Below, piece after piece: positions 15,311-22,626 of a DNA stretch of 24,414 nt. Origin of the DNA: DATGKK01 sp035294725 (lineage in GTDB: Bacteria; Actinomycetota; Acidimicrobiia; Acidimicrobiales; Bog-793); NCBI GenBank assembly GCA_035294725.1, contig DATGKK010000104.1, positions 1-24,414 of the forward strand. The letters run 5' to 3'. Both the position numbers and the translations under genes were made by a program. Below the pieces are notes generated by a model. It saw nothing but the letters and a program-made list of their open reading frames with translations. It made no database searches and was not told where the DNA came from. Position 1 is the first letter of the stretch. Every line of letters begins with the position of its first letter.

Positions 15311-16021
15311 TCAGCGCACCCTACCGAGGTCCTCTCCGAGGGCGTCGCGGTCGCACAGCCACAGCACCCGGCCGGCCCGGACCCGCGAGGCCGGCAGGTC
15401 CTCGCCCGCCAGCACCCGGTGGAGGGCGTCGTGCTTGGCCTCGCCGCTCACGGTGAACACCGCCACCTCGCAGCGCGCGATGGCGCCGAGGGTGAGAGAG
15501 AGCCGCTCGTGCGGGTTCCGCCCGCTCGGGTCGGCGGTGCGGATCACGAGCGTCCCCACCGGCGCCTCGAGGCCGGGCGAGCCGGGAAAGAGCGAGGCCG
15601 TGTGGCCGTCCGGCCCGAGCCCGAGGTGGACAAGATCGAGAGGGAGCGCCTCCTCGATCCGGGCGGCGTAGGCGGCGGGCCGCTCGCAGTCCATCGGGTG
15701 GAATTCCCCTACGGGGACCCGGTCGACGAGCGCCTCCCGGACGAGGCGCTGGTTCGCGTCTTCGTCGCCCGCCGGCACGCACCGCTCGTCGCCGAGGAAG
15801 CACTCGAGGCGCACCCAGTCGACCTCGGTCGAGCGGGCGAGCCGCTCGTAGCACGCACGGGCGGTCGCGCCGCCCGAGAGGGCGATCCGGCACCGGCCGG
15901 AACGGGCGATCGCCGCGCCGGCGACCTGCTCCACGAGCGCCGTGAAGGCCGCCGGCACGTCGTCGACCACCTGCAGCTCTCCGGCCGGCACCGACGCCAG
16001 CTTCTCCCCGGCCTCGCTCAC
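15311..16021 (-). CDS. pgl: 6-phosphogluconolactonase (DevB/Pgl type)
   Basis: Hydrolyses 6-phosphogluconolactone to 6-phosphogluconate in the oxidative pentose phosphate pathway. The 236 aa length is typical of the DevB/SOL family, which is related to NagB sugar isomerases. Motifs are IALSGGATARACYERL (about 46-61), the DERCVPAGDEDANQRLV block and LGLGPDGHTASLFPGSP, the family signature. The GTG start at 16021 has GGGAG about 7 nt upstream. The stop is 1 nt before glgE, and gnd ends 16 nt upstream of the start, so the next enzyme of the pathway is encoded just before it. Glucose-6-phosphate dehydrogenase, which makes the substrate, is not in the window. Confidence 0.94.
   Translation of the reverse strand: MSEAGEKLASVPAGELQVVDDVPAAFTALVEQVAGAAIARSGRCRIALSGGATARACYERLARSTEVDWVRLECFLGDERCVPAGDEDANQRLVREALVDRVPVGEFHPMDCERPAAYAARIEEALPLDLVHLGLGPDGHTASLFPGSPGLEAPVGTLVIRTADPSGRNPHERLSLTLGAIARCEVAVFTVSGEAKHDALHRVLAGEDLPASRVRAGRVLWLCDRDALGEDLGRVR
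15318..15323 (-). promoter_or_regulatory. Candidate internal -10 box (TAGGGT) for glgE
   Basis: TAGGGT on the minus strand lies inside the 3' end of pgl and ends 8 nt before the glgE GTG. It is the same hexamer as the fbiC box and has the spacing of the other predicted leaderless promoters here. If active, it would let the glgE-treS-malQ-glgB-treY part be expressed independently of the pentose phosphate genes. No clear -35 is seen. Confidence 0.35.
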
Positions 16022-16037
16022 CGGCCCGCTCCCGCGC

Positions 16038-16973
16038 TCAGGCGCCCGGGTGGGGCTCGGCCGGCGTGCCCGCCTGCTCGGTCTTCACGGCGTGGCCGCC
16101 GAACTGGTTGCGCAGCGCGGCGACGAGCCGGTCCGCGAACGAGGCGTCCTGCTGGCTCTCGAAGCGGCGGTAGAGCGAGGCGGCGATGACGTAGGCGGGC
16201 ACGCCCCGGTCGATGGCCTCGCTCACGGTCCAGCGGCCCTCGCCCGAGTCGACCACGTACGGCTCGATCTGGTCGAAGTTGGAGCCGGGGGCGAGCGCCC
16301 GCTCGGCGAGCTCGAGCAGCCACGACCGCACGACGGAGCCGTACCGCCAGATCGAGGCGATCTCGTGGAGGTCGAGGTCGAACTCGGTCGCGGCCGACAT
16401 GATCTCGAAGCCCTCGGCGTAGGCCTCCATGAGCCCGTACTCGATCCCGTTGTGCACCATCTTCACGAAGTGGCCGGCCCCTGCGGGCCCGACGTGGGCG
16501 TATCCCCCCTCAGGGGCGAGGGCGAGGAAGATGGGCTCAGCGAGGGCGACGGCCTCCTTCGTGCCGCCCACCATGAGGCAGTAGCCGTTCTCGAGCCCCC
16601 AGACGCCTCCGGAGGTGCCGGCGTCGACGAACCCGATGCCCCGCTCGCGAAGGCGCGCCTCCATCGGCGCTGCCTCCTTGTAGTTGGAGTTGCCGCCGTC
16701 GATGACGAGGTCGCCGGCTCCGAGGAGGCCCGAGAGGGTGTCGACGGTCGTGGTGGTCGCCGTGCCGGCCGGCACCATCACCCAGACGACCCGGGGCGGG
16801 GCGAGCTTGGCGACGAGGGACTCGAGGGTGTCGGCGGTGTCGGCGCCGAAGGCGGCGACGGCCTGGCGAGCCTCGGCACCGAGGTCGAATCCGACCACCT
16901 CGTGGCCCTTTGCGATGAGGCGCCTTGTCATGTTGGCGCCCATCTTCCCGAGGCCGATCATTCCAATCCGCAT
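16038..16973 (-). CDS. gnd: 6-phosphogluconate dehydrogenase, decarboxylating, short NAD-type
   Basis: Oxidatively decarboxylates 6-phosphogluconate to ribulose 5-phosphate. The 311 aa length marks the short class; the classical NADP enzyme is about 470 aa. The Rossmann motif is GLGKMG (residues 7-12). The second strand ends VVGFDLG with an acidic Asp30, which would bind the adenosine ribose of NAD and disfavours NADP, so NAD use is inferred. Family blocks are VIDGGNSNYKE (about 90-100), SGGVWGLENGYCLMVGG and the catalytic HFVKMVHNGIEYGLMEAYAEGF. The ATG at 16973 has the strongest ribosome binding site of the window (AAAGGAG, 5-nt spacer). The 69-nt gap from pgi is the longest inside the operon. 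Confidence 0.95.
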   Translation of the reverse strand: MRIGMIGLGKMGANMTRRLIAKGHEVVGFDLGAEARQAVAAFGADTADTLESLVAKLAPPRVVWVMVPAGTATTTTVDTLSGLLGAGDLVIDGGNSNYKEAAPMEARLRERGIGFVDAGTSGGVWGLENGYCLMVGGTKEAVALAEPIFLALAPEGGYAHVGPAGAGHFVKMVHNGIEYGLMEAYAEGFEIMSAATEFDLDLHEIASIWRYGSVVRSWLLELAERALAPGSNFDQIEPYVVDSGEGRWTVSEAIDRGVPAYVIAASLYRRFESQQDASFADRLVAALRNQFGGHAVKTEQAGTPAEPHPGA

Positions 16974-16978
16974 GGGAG

Positions 16979-16985
16979 CTCCTTT
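16979..16985 (-). promoter_or_regulatory. Strong Shine-Dalgarno sequence of gnd
   Basis: AAAGGAG on the minus strand, 5 nt before ATG 16973, is a full anti-Shine-Dalgarno match. It fixes the start and suggests independent, efficient initiation at gnd within the operon, in contrast to the overlap-coupled genes further downstream. Confidence 0.7.
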
Positions 16986-17042
16986 GCTAGCGGTCGACTC
17001 GAGGTCCGGCGCGCGGCACCGGGGTGGCGGAGGCGGTGGCGT

Positions 17043-18416
17043 TCAGGTGATCTCCGAGAGGTCGCTCGTGACGACGCGGAGCACCCGGCGCTCGTGGGCG
17101 ACGAGGCTCTCGTGGTCGCCGATGGACTGCGCCGCGATGAGCGTGCCGAAGTCGTACCCCTTACCGGGGATCGGCAGCTCGGCGGTCGGCCCGGGCGGCA
17201 CGACCTGCACCGCGATCACGGTGGCCGGGCCTCCCTTGTGGAGCTGGCCCGTCGAGTGGAGGAAGCGCGGCCCGTAGCCGGCCGTCACGGCCATGCCACC
17301 GTTCGCGTCCCGCACCCGCCGCCGGAGCGCCTCGAGGGCGGCGTCCTGGCCGAAGGGGAGGTAGCACTGGAGCGAGACGTAGTCGCCGGGCCGCACCGTG
17401 GCGGCGAGAAAGCTCATCACCTCCGAGGGCGGCGCTGCCTCCAGCTCGGGGAGGGGGAGCGAGGAGAGCACCCGGTTCGTGTTGGCCTTCGACTCGGCCA
17501 CGTTCGGCTCGTCGAAGGGATCGATCGCGAGCACGTGCCCGGCGATCGGGATCGCGATCTCGAAGCGGTAGAACTGCTCGCCGAGCTCGTGGGCGGCCCC
17601 TCCGGTGACCTCGATCACGTGCCGGTCCTCGCCGGTCTCGTGCTCGGTCGTCGGGACCGGCACGCACCCGCGGCCGAGCTTGCCGGTCGACTCGGCGATC
17701 AGCTGCTCGATCCACAGGCCGAAGGAGGCGAAGCGCTCAGCGACCACGATGGTCGCCTTGTCCCGCCCCGCCCGCGCCGCCTCTCCCATGGCGAGGCCGA
17801 GCTCGACCGCCTCCTCCCAGTTCGTGTCGAGGGCCCGGCCGCACAGCTCCTCGAGGTCGTAGCCGGCCAGGGCGGCGGGCACCGTCCCGAAGTAGGAGAG
17901 GACCGAGTACCTGCCGCCGATGTCGGGCCGGTTCGCGAACACGTGCCGGATCCCGAGCTCGCCCGCGAGGCGCTGCAGCGGGGTGCCGGGGTCGGTCACG
18001 ACGGCGTAGCGGGAAGGATCCTTCACCCGGGAGCGGGCGTAGTCGAACAAGACGTTCGGCTCGAGCGTCGTGCCCGACTTCGAGGAGACGAGAATGAAGG
18101 CGTCCTCGAGGGGCAGCGACGACACGGTGAGCGGGTCCGTCGTGTCGCACACGACGATGCGGCGGCCCTGCCACTCGCCGAGGGCGTCCCGCACCGCGGC
18201 GAGCACCGCCGGACCGAGCGAGGAGCCGCCCATCCCGAGCAACACGACCGTGTCCTGGTCGATCGAGGCGGCGAAGGACGAGAGCCGCTTGGCCTCGGCC
18301 TCGATCTCGCGGGGCACCTCGATCCAGCCGAGCCGGCTCGCCGAGACGTTCCCCTCCGGCCAGAGGGTGGCGTCCTTTGCGCGCAGCCGGCGTGCGAGCG
18401 AAGCGGTGTCGGCCAT
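17043..18416 (-). CDS. pgi: Glucose-6-phosphate isomerase (short form)
   Basis: Interconverts glucose 6-phosphate and fructose 6-phosphate. At 457 aa it is about 90 residues shorter than the common enzyme of about 550 aa. It resembles the C-terminal half of the Tal-Pgi fusion proteins found in some bacteria. Two sugar isomerase (SIS) domains are visible: LLGMGGSSLGP (61-69) and VSSKSGTTLEPN (110-121) form the phosphate-binding region, followed by ANRPDIGGRYSVLS, AIDPFDEPNVAESK and LHSTGQLHKGGP near the C-terminus. The ATG at 18416 is 5 nt after the tal stop. The order tal-pgi with almost no gap recalls the fused proteins, but here a TAG stop separates them. Confidence 0.93.
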   Translation of the reverse strand: MADTASLARRLRAKDATLWPEGNVSASRLGWIEVPREIEAEAKRLSSFAASIDQDTVVLLGMGGSSLGPAVLAAVRDALGEWQGRRIVVCDTTDPLTVSSLPLEDAFILVSSKSGTTLEPNVLFDYARSRVKDPSRYAVVTDPGTPLQRLAGELGIRHVFANRPDIGGRYSVLSYFGTVPAALAGYDLEELCGRALDTNWEEAVELGLAMGEAARAGRDKATIVVAERFASFGLWIEQLIAESTGKLGRGCVPVPTTEHETGEDRHVIEVTGGAAHELGEQFYRFEIAIPIAGHVLAIDPFDEPNVAESKANTNRVLSSLPLPELEAAPPSEVMSFLAATVRPGDYVSLQCYLPFGQDAALEALRRRVRDANGGMAVTAGYGPRFLHSTGQLHKGGPATVIAVQVVPPGPTAELPIPGKGYDFGTLIAAQSIGDHESLVAHERRVLRVVTSDLSEIT

Positions 18417-18421
18417 CGCGG

Positions 18422-19549
18422 CTAGCCCTGCTCAAGCTGGGCGGCCTTGTCGGCGAGGCGGGCGAGCACCTCGTCGAAGGACTTCTCGAAGGCCGTGACA
18501 CCCTCCTGCTCGAGCGTCTCGGCGACCTCGGCGAGGTCCACCCCGACGTCGGCCAGCTCCGCCAGCACCTCGCGGCCCCACTCGAAGTCGTCGACGGTCC
18601 TCGCGACGTGGCCGTGGTCGAGGAAGGCCTCGAGGGTCGGCTCGGGCATCGTGTTCACGGTGTGGGGCCCGATGAGCGTCTCGACGTAGAGCAGGTCCGG
18701 GTAGTCGGGGTTCTTGGTCGAGGTCGAGGCCCACAGCGGCCGCTGCACGCGCGCCCCGGCAGCCGAGAGCCGCTCCCAGCGCGGTCCGCTGAAGGCCCGC
18801 GTGAAGCACTCGTAGGCGAGCCGGGCCTGCGCCACCGCCGTCTTGCCGAGCACCTTGCGGGCGGCGACCTGCTCGGCCGAGCCGGCATGGGCCTCCGCGA
18901 TCGCCTCGAGACGGCGGTCGGTCTCGGTGTCGACCCTGCTCACGAAGAACGAGGCGACCGAGGCGACCCGGCTCGGGTCGCCGCCGGCGGCCACGAGCTG
19001 TTCGAGGCCGGCGAGGTAGGCCTCCATCACCTCCTCGTACCGCTCGAGGGAGAAGATGAGCGTCACGTTGATGCTCCGGCCCTCGGCGATCATCGCCTGG
19101 ATGGCCGGGATGCCCTCTTTCGTGGCCGGGACCTTCACGAGCAGGTTGGGCCGATCGATCCGCTCGTGGAGGGCCCGCGCCGCCTCGATCGTTCCCGCCG
19201 TGTCGCGGGCAAGGCTCGGCGCCACCTCGATCGAGACGAAGCCGTCGGTGCCGCCGCTCTCGTCATGAAGCGGCCGGAAGCGCTCGAGCGCGCCCTCGAC
19301 GTCGCTCACCACGAGGTCCCAGTAGGCGTCGATCACGGTGCCGTGCCGCCGGAACGACTCGGCGAACTGCTCGTCGTAGTCGTGCCCCTCCTCGATGGCC
19401 TTGGCCATGATCGTCGGGTTGGAGGTGAGGCCCCGCACCCCTGACGCGATCAGCTCGTCGAGATGGCCACCGGTGAGCCAGGAGCGCTTCAGGTTGTCGA
19501 TCCAGGGGCTCTGGCCGCCCCGGTCGTACAGGTCGTGCAGCGTGGTCAT
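18422..19549 (-). CDS. tal: Transaldolase (large TalB/Tal form)
   Basis: Moves dihydroxyacetone units between sedoheptulose 7-phosphate and glyceraldehyde 3-phosphate in the non-oxidative pentose phosphate pathway. The 375 aa length matches actinobacterial and cyanobacterial Tal. Seen are TLHDLYDRGGQSPWIDNLKR at the N-terminus, GVRGLTSNPTIMAKAI, the Schiff-base Lys139 in LLVKVPATKEG, INVTLIFSLERY, ASVASFFVSRVD and the TKNPDYPDLLYVETLIGPHTVNT region. The ATG at 19549 overlaps the tkt stop as ATGA and has GGGAGGA 6 nt upstream, so initiation there can be both coupled and independent. The frame continues open upstream inside tkt without family similarity, which supports this start. Confidence 0.96.
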   Translation of the reverse strand: MTTLHDLYDRGGQSPWIDNLKRSWLTGGHLDELIASGVRGLTSNPTIMAKAIEEGHDYDEQFAESFRRHGTVIDAYWDLVVSDVEGALERFRPLHDESGGTDGFVSIEVAPSLARDTAGTIEAARALHERIDRPNLLVKVPATKEGIPAIQAMIAEGRSINVTLIFSLERYEEVMEAYLAGLEQLVAAGGDPSRVASVASFFVSRVDTETDRRLEAIAEAHAGSAEQVAARKVLGKTAVAQARLAYECFTRAFSGPRWERLSAAGARVQRPLWASTSTKNPDYPDLLYVETLIGPHTVNTMPEPTLEAFLDHGHVARTVDDFEWGREVLAELADVGVDLAEVAETLEQEGVTAFEKSFDEVLARLADKAAQLEQG

Positions 19550-21552
19550 CGCGCATCCTCCCTCTCCTCGAGCAGGCACCGGGCCCGCTCCGCCACGTGC
19601 TCTGCGGTGAAGCCGAACTCCTCCATGTTGCGGCTGCCCGGCGCCGAGGCCCCGAAGCGGTCGATCGTGACGGTCGCGTCGGCGTAGCGGTCCCAGCCGA
19701 ACGAGGAGGCGGCCTCGACCGCGAGGGTCGGGACGCCGGGCGGCAGCACGGCCCGGCGATGCTCGGCGCCGGCGGCCTCGAACAGGTCGAACGAGGGGAG
19801 GGAGACGACCCGCACCGAGCGCCCCTCCCCGGCGAGCAGCCCGGCGGCGGCGACGCAGTGCTGCACCTCGCTCCCAGTGCCGACGAGGACGAGCTCCGGG
19901 GCCCCGCCGGGCGCCTCGACGAGCACGTAGCCGCCGCGCGCGACGCCCTCGGGCGCCCGCTCGGCCGTGCCGTCGAGCACGGGCACCTCCTGGCGGGTGA
20001 GCACGAGCAGCGTCATGCCCTCGGAGTCGACGGCGACCTTCCAGGCAGACGCGGTCTCGTTCGCGTCGGCCGGCCGGATCACCCGGAGCCCGGGCATCGC
20101 CCGGAGCGAGGCGAGCTGCTCGATCGGCTGGTGGGTGGGCCCGTCCTCTCCGAGGCCGATCGAGTCGTGGGTGAAGAAGACGATCGCATGGGCCCGCGAG
20201 ATCGCCCCGAGGCGGAGCGCCGGCCGGCAGTAGTCGCTGAAGGCGAAGAACGTCCCCCCGACCGGGAGCACGCCGCCGTGGAGCGCCATCCCGTTGAGGG
20301 CGCTCACCATGGCGAACTCGCGGATGCCGTAGTGGACCTGACGGCCTCCGGGGTTCGCCCTCGACATCGCGTCGGCGAGGTCGAGGGCGGTGCCGGTGTT
20401 GCCCGTCAGGTCGGCCGCACCGGCGACGAGGCTCGGGATCAGCTCGGCGGTCGCCGTGAGCGCCACGTTCACCGCCTTGCGGGTCGCCATCTTCGCACCG
20501 GGCTCGAATCGGGGCAGCTTCTCCTCCCAGCCCTTCAGCCCCTGCCCGCCGAGGCCGGCCTCGAAGGCGGCCTGCTCGCTGGCCGAGAGGGTCTCGCGCC
20601 GGGCGAGCCACGCCTCGCGGGCCGGCCGGTGGCGGGCGCCGGCCTCCCGGTACCAGGCGAGGACGTCCTCGGGCACGTAGAAGGCCTCGTCGGGCGGGAG
20701 GCCGAGCAGCTCCTTTGTGACGCGGATCTCCTCCTCGCCGAGCGGCTCACCGTGAGCCTCCTTGGTGTCGGTGCGGTGGGGCGACGGCCAGCCGATGTGG
20801 CTGCGCACGACGACGAGGGAGGGGCGGTCCGGCTCTGCCATCGCTTCCCGCAGGCCCCGCTCGAGCGCGTCGAGGTCGTTCGCCACCTCGCCGAGGCGGA
20901 GGACCTGCCACCCGTAGGCCTCGAAGCGCCGCGGGACGTCGTCGGTGACGGCAAGCTCGGTCGGGCCGTCGATCGTGATGTGGTTGTCGTCGTAGACGAA
21001 CACGAGCCGGCCAAGGCCGAGGTTGCCGGCGAGCGAGGCGGCCTCGTGGCTCACGCCCTCCATCAGGTCCCCGTCGCCGCAGATCCCGAAGACGTGGTGG
21101 TCGCAGAGCCCGGGCCCGAAGCGGTGTCGCACGACCTGCTCGGCCATCGCCATCCCGACCGCCTGGGCGAAGCCCTGGCCGAGCGGGCCGGTCGTCACCT
21201 CGACCCCGGGCGTGCGGTGCACCTCGGGATGGCCGGGGGTCCTCGATCCGAACTGCCGGAACTGCCGGAGGTCCTCGAGCTCGAGGCCGTAACCGGTGAG
21301 GTAGAGCATGGCGTACTGCAGGATCGAGGCGTGCCCGTTCGAGAGGACGAAGCGGTCGCGGTCGAACCAGCCGGGATCGCCGGCGTCGTAGGTCATGACC
21401 CGGGTGAACAGGACGTGCGCGAGAGGGGCGAGCGCCATCGCGGTGCCGGGATGGCCGGAGTTCGCCCGCTGCGGGGCGTCCATCGCGAGGCCGCGGATCA
21501 CGTTGACGCCACGCTGCTCGAGGTCGTGGCGGTCGGGGACGAAAGCGGTCAC
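19546..21552 (-). CDS. tkt: Transketolase
   Basis: Thiamine-diphosphate enzyme transferring two-carbon ketol units between pentose and triose or tetrose phosphates. The 668 aa length is standard. Domains run PP (1-310), pyrimidine-binding (about 345-515) and C-terminal (535-668). Seen are the active-site ANSGHPGTAMA (His34), DRFVLSNGHAS, the thiamine diphosphate and metal motif GDGDLMEGVSHEAA (from 159) ending in YDDNHITIDG, and the second-domain THDSIGLGEDGPTHQP. The GTG at 21552 is the start: an ATG at 21560 is out of frame and soon stops, and TAGCAT ends 6 nt before the GTG. This is the first gene of the ten-gene operon; about 190 bp separate it from the desaturase stop. Confidence 0.97.
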   Translation of the reverse strand: MTAFVPDRHDLEQRGVNVIRGLAMDAPQRANSGHPGTAMALAPLAHVLFTRVMTYDAGDPGWFDRDRFVLSNGHASILQYAMLYLTGYGLELEDLRQFRQFGSRTPGHPEVHRTPGVEVTTGPLGQGFAQAVGMAMAEQVVRHRFGPGLCDHHVFGICGDGDLMEGVSHEAASLAGNLGLGRLVFVYDDNHITIDGPTELAVTDDVPRRFEAYGWQVLRLGEVANDLDALERGLREAMAEPDRPSLVVVRSHIGWPSPHRTDTKEAHGEPLGEEEIRVTKELLGLPPDEAFYVPEDVLAWYREAGARHRPAREAWLARRETLSASEQAAFEAGLGGQGLKGWEEKLPRFEPGAKMATRKAVNVALTATAELIPSLVAGAADLTGNTGTALDLADAMSRANPGGRQVHYGIREFAMVSALNGMALHGGVLPVGGTFFAFSDYCRPALRLGAISRAHAIVFFTHDSIGLGEDGPTHQPIEQLASLRAMPGLRVIRPADANETASAWKVAVDSEGMTLLVLTRQEVPVLDGTAERAPEGVARGGYVLVEAPGGAPELVLVGTGSEVQHCVAAAGLLAGEGRSVRVVSLPSFDLFEAAGAEHRRAVLPPGVPTLAVEAASSFGWDRYADATVTIDRFGASAPGSRNMEEFGFTAEHVAERARCLLEEREDAR

Positions 21553-21558
21553 CGACGC

Positions 21559-21564
21559 ATGCTA
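21559..21564 (-). promoter_or_regulatory. -10 box (TAGCAT) of the tkt-treY operon, predicted leaderless
   Basis: TAGCAT on the minus strand ends 6 nt before the GTG of tkt, so transcription should begin at or next to the start codon. No Shine-Dalgarno sequence is present and no good -35 is seen. It would drive about 18 kb of downstream genes. Between it and the desaturase stop I see only GC-rich repeats and no gene. Confidence 0.55.
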
Positions 21565-21723
21565 AGGGGTCGGTGCCGGGCGACGGGCCCCGGGCAGCGG
21601 CTCAGGGTGATCCGAGCCGTTCCGGGCTCCTGGCGAGCTGGTCGACATCGACCCCTGCGGAGGGCGCCGTTCGCAACTCGCGGGTACCGGCGGCGCGCCC
21701 GTTGCCGGATGGAAGAGCGCGCC

Positions 21724-21739
21724 GCCCGGCAGGCCGGGC
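21724..21739 (-). terminator. GC hairpin after the desaturase stop
   Basis: Arms GCCCGGC and GCCGGGC flank a 2-nt spacer (a stem of six pairs with a 4-nt loop when folded) beginning 1 nt past the TGA of the desaturase. No U-run follows. It could end the desaturase transcript before the tkt promoter, but in DNA this rich in GC such a repeat may be chance. Confidence 0.3.
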
Positions 21740-21740
21740 C

Positions 21741-22556
21741 TCAGGTGCGGACGAGCTCCTCTGGAGCCTCCGGAGCCTCCTCGTGCCCGGGCTGGGCGCC
21801 GTCGGCCTGCCCACCGGCGCCGTCGCGGGGCCGGGCGAGGCGCACCTCGCTCAGGCGAACCTTGGCCTGCCCGGTCCGCACGAGGAGCGAGATGACCCAC
21901 CAGCCGGGGTCGATCTCGCCCGGGCCGAGAGCGAGGCGGGCCGAGGTGGGTGCGGCGTGGTGGTTGTTGTGGAGCCCCTCGCCTGCGGTCAGCCAGGCGA
22001 GCCACTGGTTGTTGCGGGCCGTGTTCTCGTAGGTCTTCTTCCCGAAGTAGTGGCCGACCGCGTTCACCGCCGCGTTGACCGAGAGGTAGATGACGACGTG
22101 GAAGCCCGCCGCCATGAGGCCGACCTGCCAGCCGAAGGCGGCGCAGAGGATGCCGATGCCGATGGCGAGCCCGAAAAGGGCGTGGTCGAACAGGACCCGG
22201 TCGAGGCGGTCGGGCGGGAGGTCCTTCGCGTACTTCTGGACGAGCTCCCCGTCGCGGGCCGCCTTCCGGTAGAGCGCCACGTTGCCGAGCTGCACCTTCC
22301 AAAAGCCGAGCAGGAGGGGGGAGTGGGGGTCGCCCTCGACGTCGGTGTAGGCGTGGTGCTTGCGGTGGACCGCCACCCACTGGCGGGGCCGGATCCCCGT
22401 CGTCACCCAGGTGACGACCCGGAAGGCCATGCGGACGCCGGGGCTCAGCGTGAGCGCTTTGTGGGCGAGGGCCCGGTGGAGGAAGACCGTCGTGCAGATC
22501 ACACCGATCTGGGTGACGACGAAGCCGATGATGAGGGCAAGGAGCACGCTGGGCAT
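21741..22556 (-). CDS. Membrane fatty acyl (stearoyl-CoA type) desaturase
   Basis: Integral-membrane di-iron enzyme that introduces a double bond, probably delta-9, into acyl-CoA or acyl lipids. The 271 aa protein carries all three histidine boxes: HRALAH (His27-His32), HRKHH (64-68) and HNNHH (196-200), with the usual WVAVHRKHHAYTD and GEGLHNNHHAAPTSAR contexts. Hydrophobic segments lie at about 4-24 and 128-165. It is shorter than many relatives (300 aa or more), with only one membrane segment before the first box, and it ends in a hydrophilic tail rich in Glu, Pro and Gly. The ATG at 22556 is chosen because TAGTGT ends 7 nt before it; the frame stays open further upstream but only through the operator region. 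Electron donors are not encoded nearby. It is divergent from tetR. Confidence 0.92.
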   Translation of the reverse strand: MPSVLLALIIGFVVTQIGVICTTVFLHRALAHKALTLSPGVRMAFRVVTWVTTGIRPRQWVAVHRKHHAYTDVEGDPHSPLLLGFWKVQLGNVALYRKAARDGELVQKYAKDLPPDRLDRVLFDHALFGLAIGIGILCAAFGWQVGLMAAGFHVVIYLSVNAAVNAVGHYFGKKTYENTARNNQWLAWLTAGEGLHNNHHAAPTSARLALGPGEIDPGWWVISLLVRTGQAKVRLSEVRLARPRDGAGGQADGAQPGHEEAPEAPEELVRT

Positions 22557-22563
22557 CGAGGCA

Positions 22564-22569
22564 ACACTA
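22564..22569 (-). promoter_or_regulatory. -10 box (TAGTGT) of the desaturase, predicted leaderless
   Basis: TAGTGT on the minus strand ends 7 nt before ATG 22556. A GAC-core -35 (CCGACC, 22588-22593) at an 18-nt spacing lies inside the palindrome 22577-22598, so a bound repressor would block it. Confidence 0.55.
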
Positions 22570-22576
22570 ACACCTC

Positions 22577-22598
22577 GCCTACCTGCCGGTCGGTAGGC
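22577..22598. promoter_or_regulatory. 22-bp palindromic operator, probable TetR-family site
   Basis: Arms GCCTACC (22577-22583) and GGTAGGC (22592-22598) are perfect inverted repeats. They surround a central CCGG (22586-22589), with two non-matching bases on each side. The overall symmetry of 18 of 22 positions and the length fit a TetR dimer site. It is centred between the desaturase and tetR and covers the expected -35 regions of both. This predicts repression of the desaturase and autoregulation of the regulator. Confidence 0.7.
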
Positions 22599-22614
22599 CG
22601 GGGGGAGGGTGGGG

Positions 22615-22620
22615 TACGCT
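22615..22620 (+). promoter_or_regulatory. -10 box (TACGCT) of tetR, predicted leaderless
   Basis: TACGCT ends 6 nt before GTG 22627. The expected -35 position (about 22592-22597) is the right arm of the palindrome. The box is the only one of the set that does not begin TAG. Confidence 0.5.
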
Positions 22621-22626
22621 GGCCGT

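Noticed and set aside
21565..21723. Possible small RNA or attenuator between the desaturase and tkt
   Set aside because: The stretch has GC-rich short inverted repeats but no promoter box plus terminator pair or recognisable riboswitch core, and it lies upstream of the predicted tkt transcription start.
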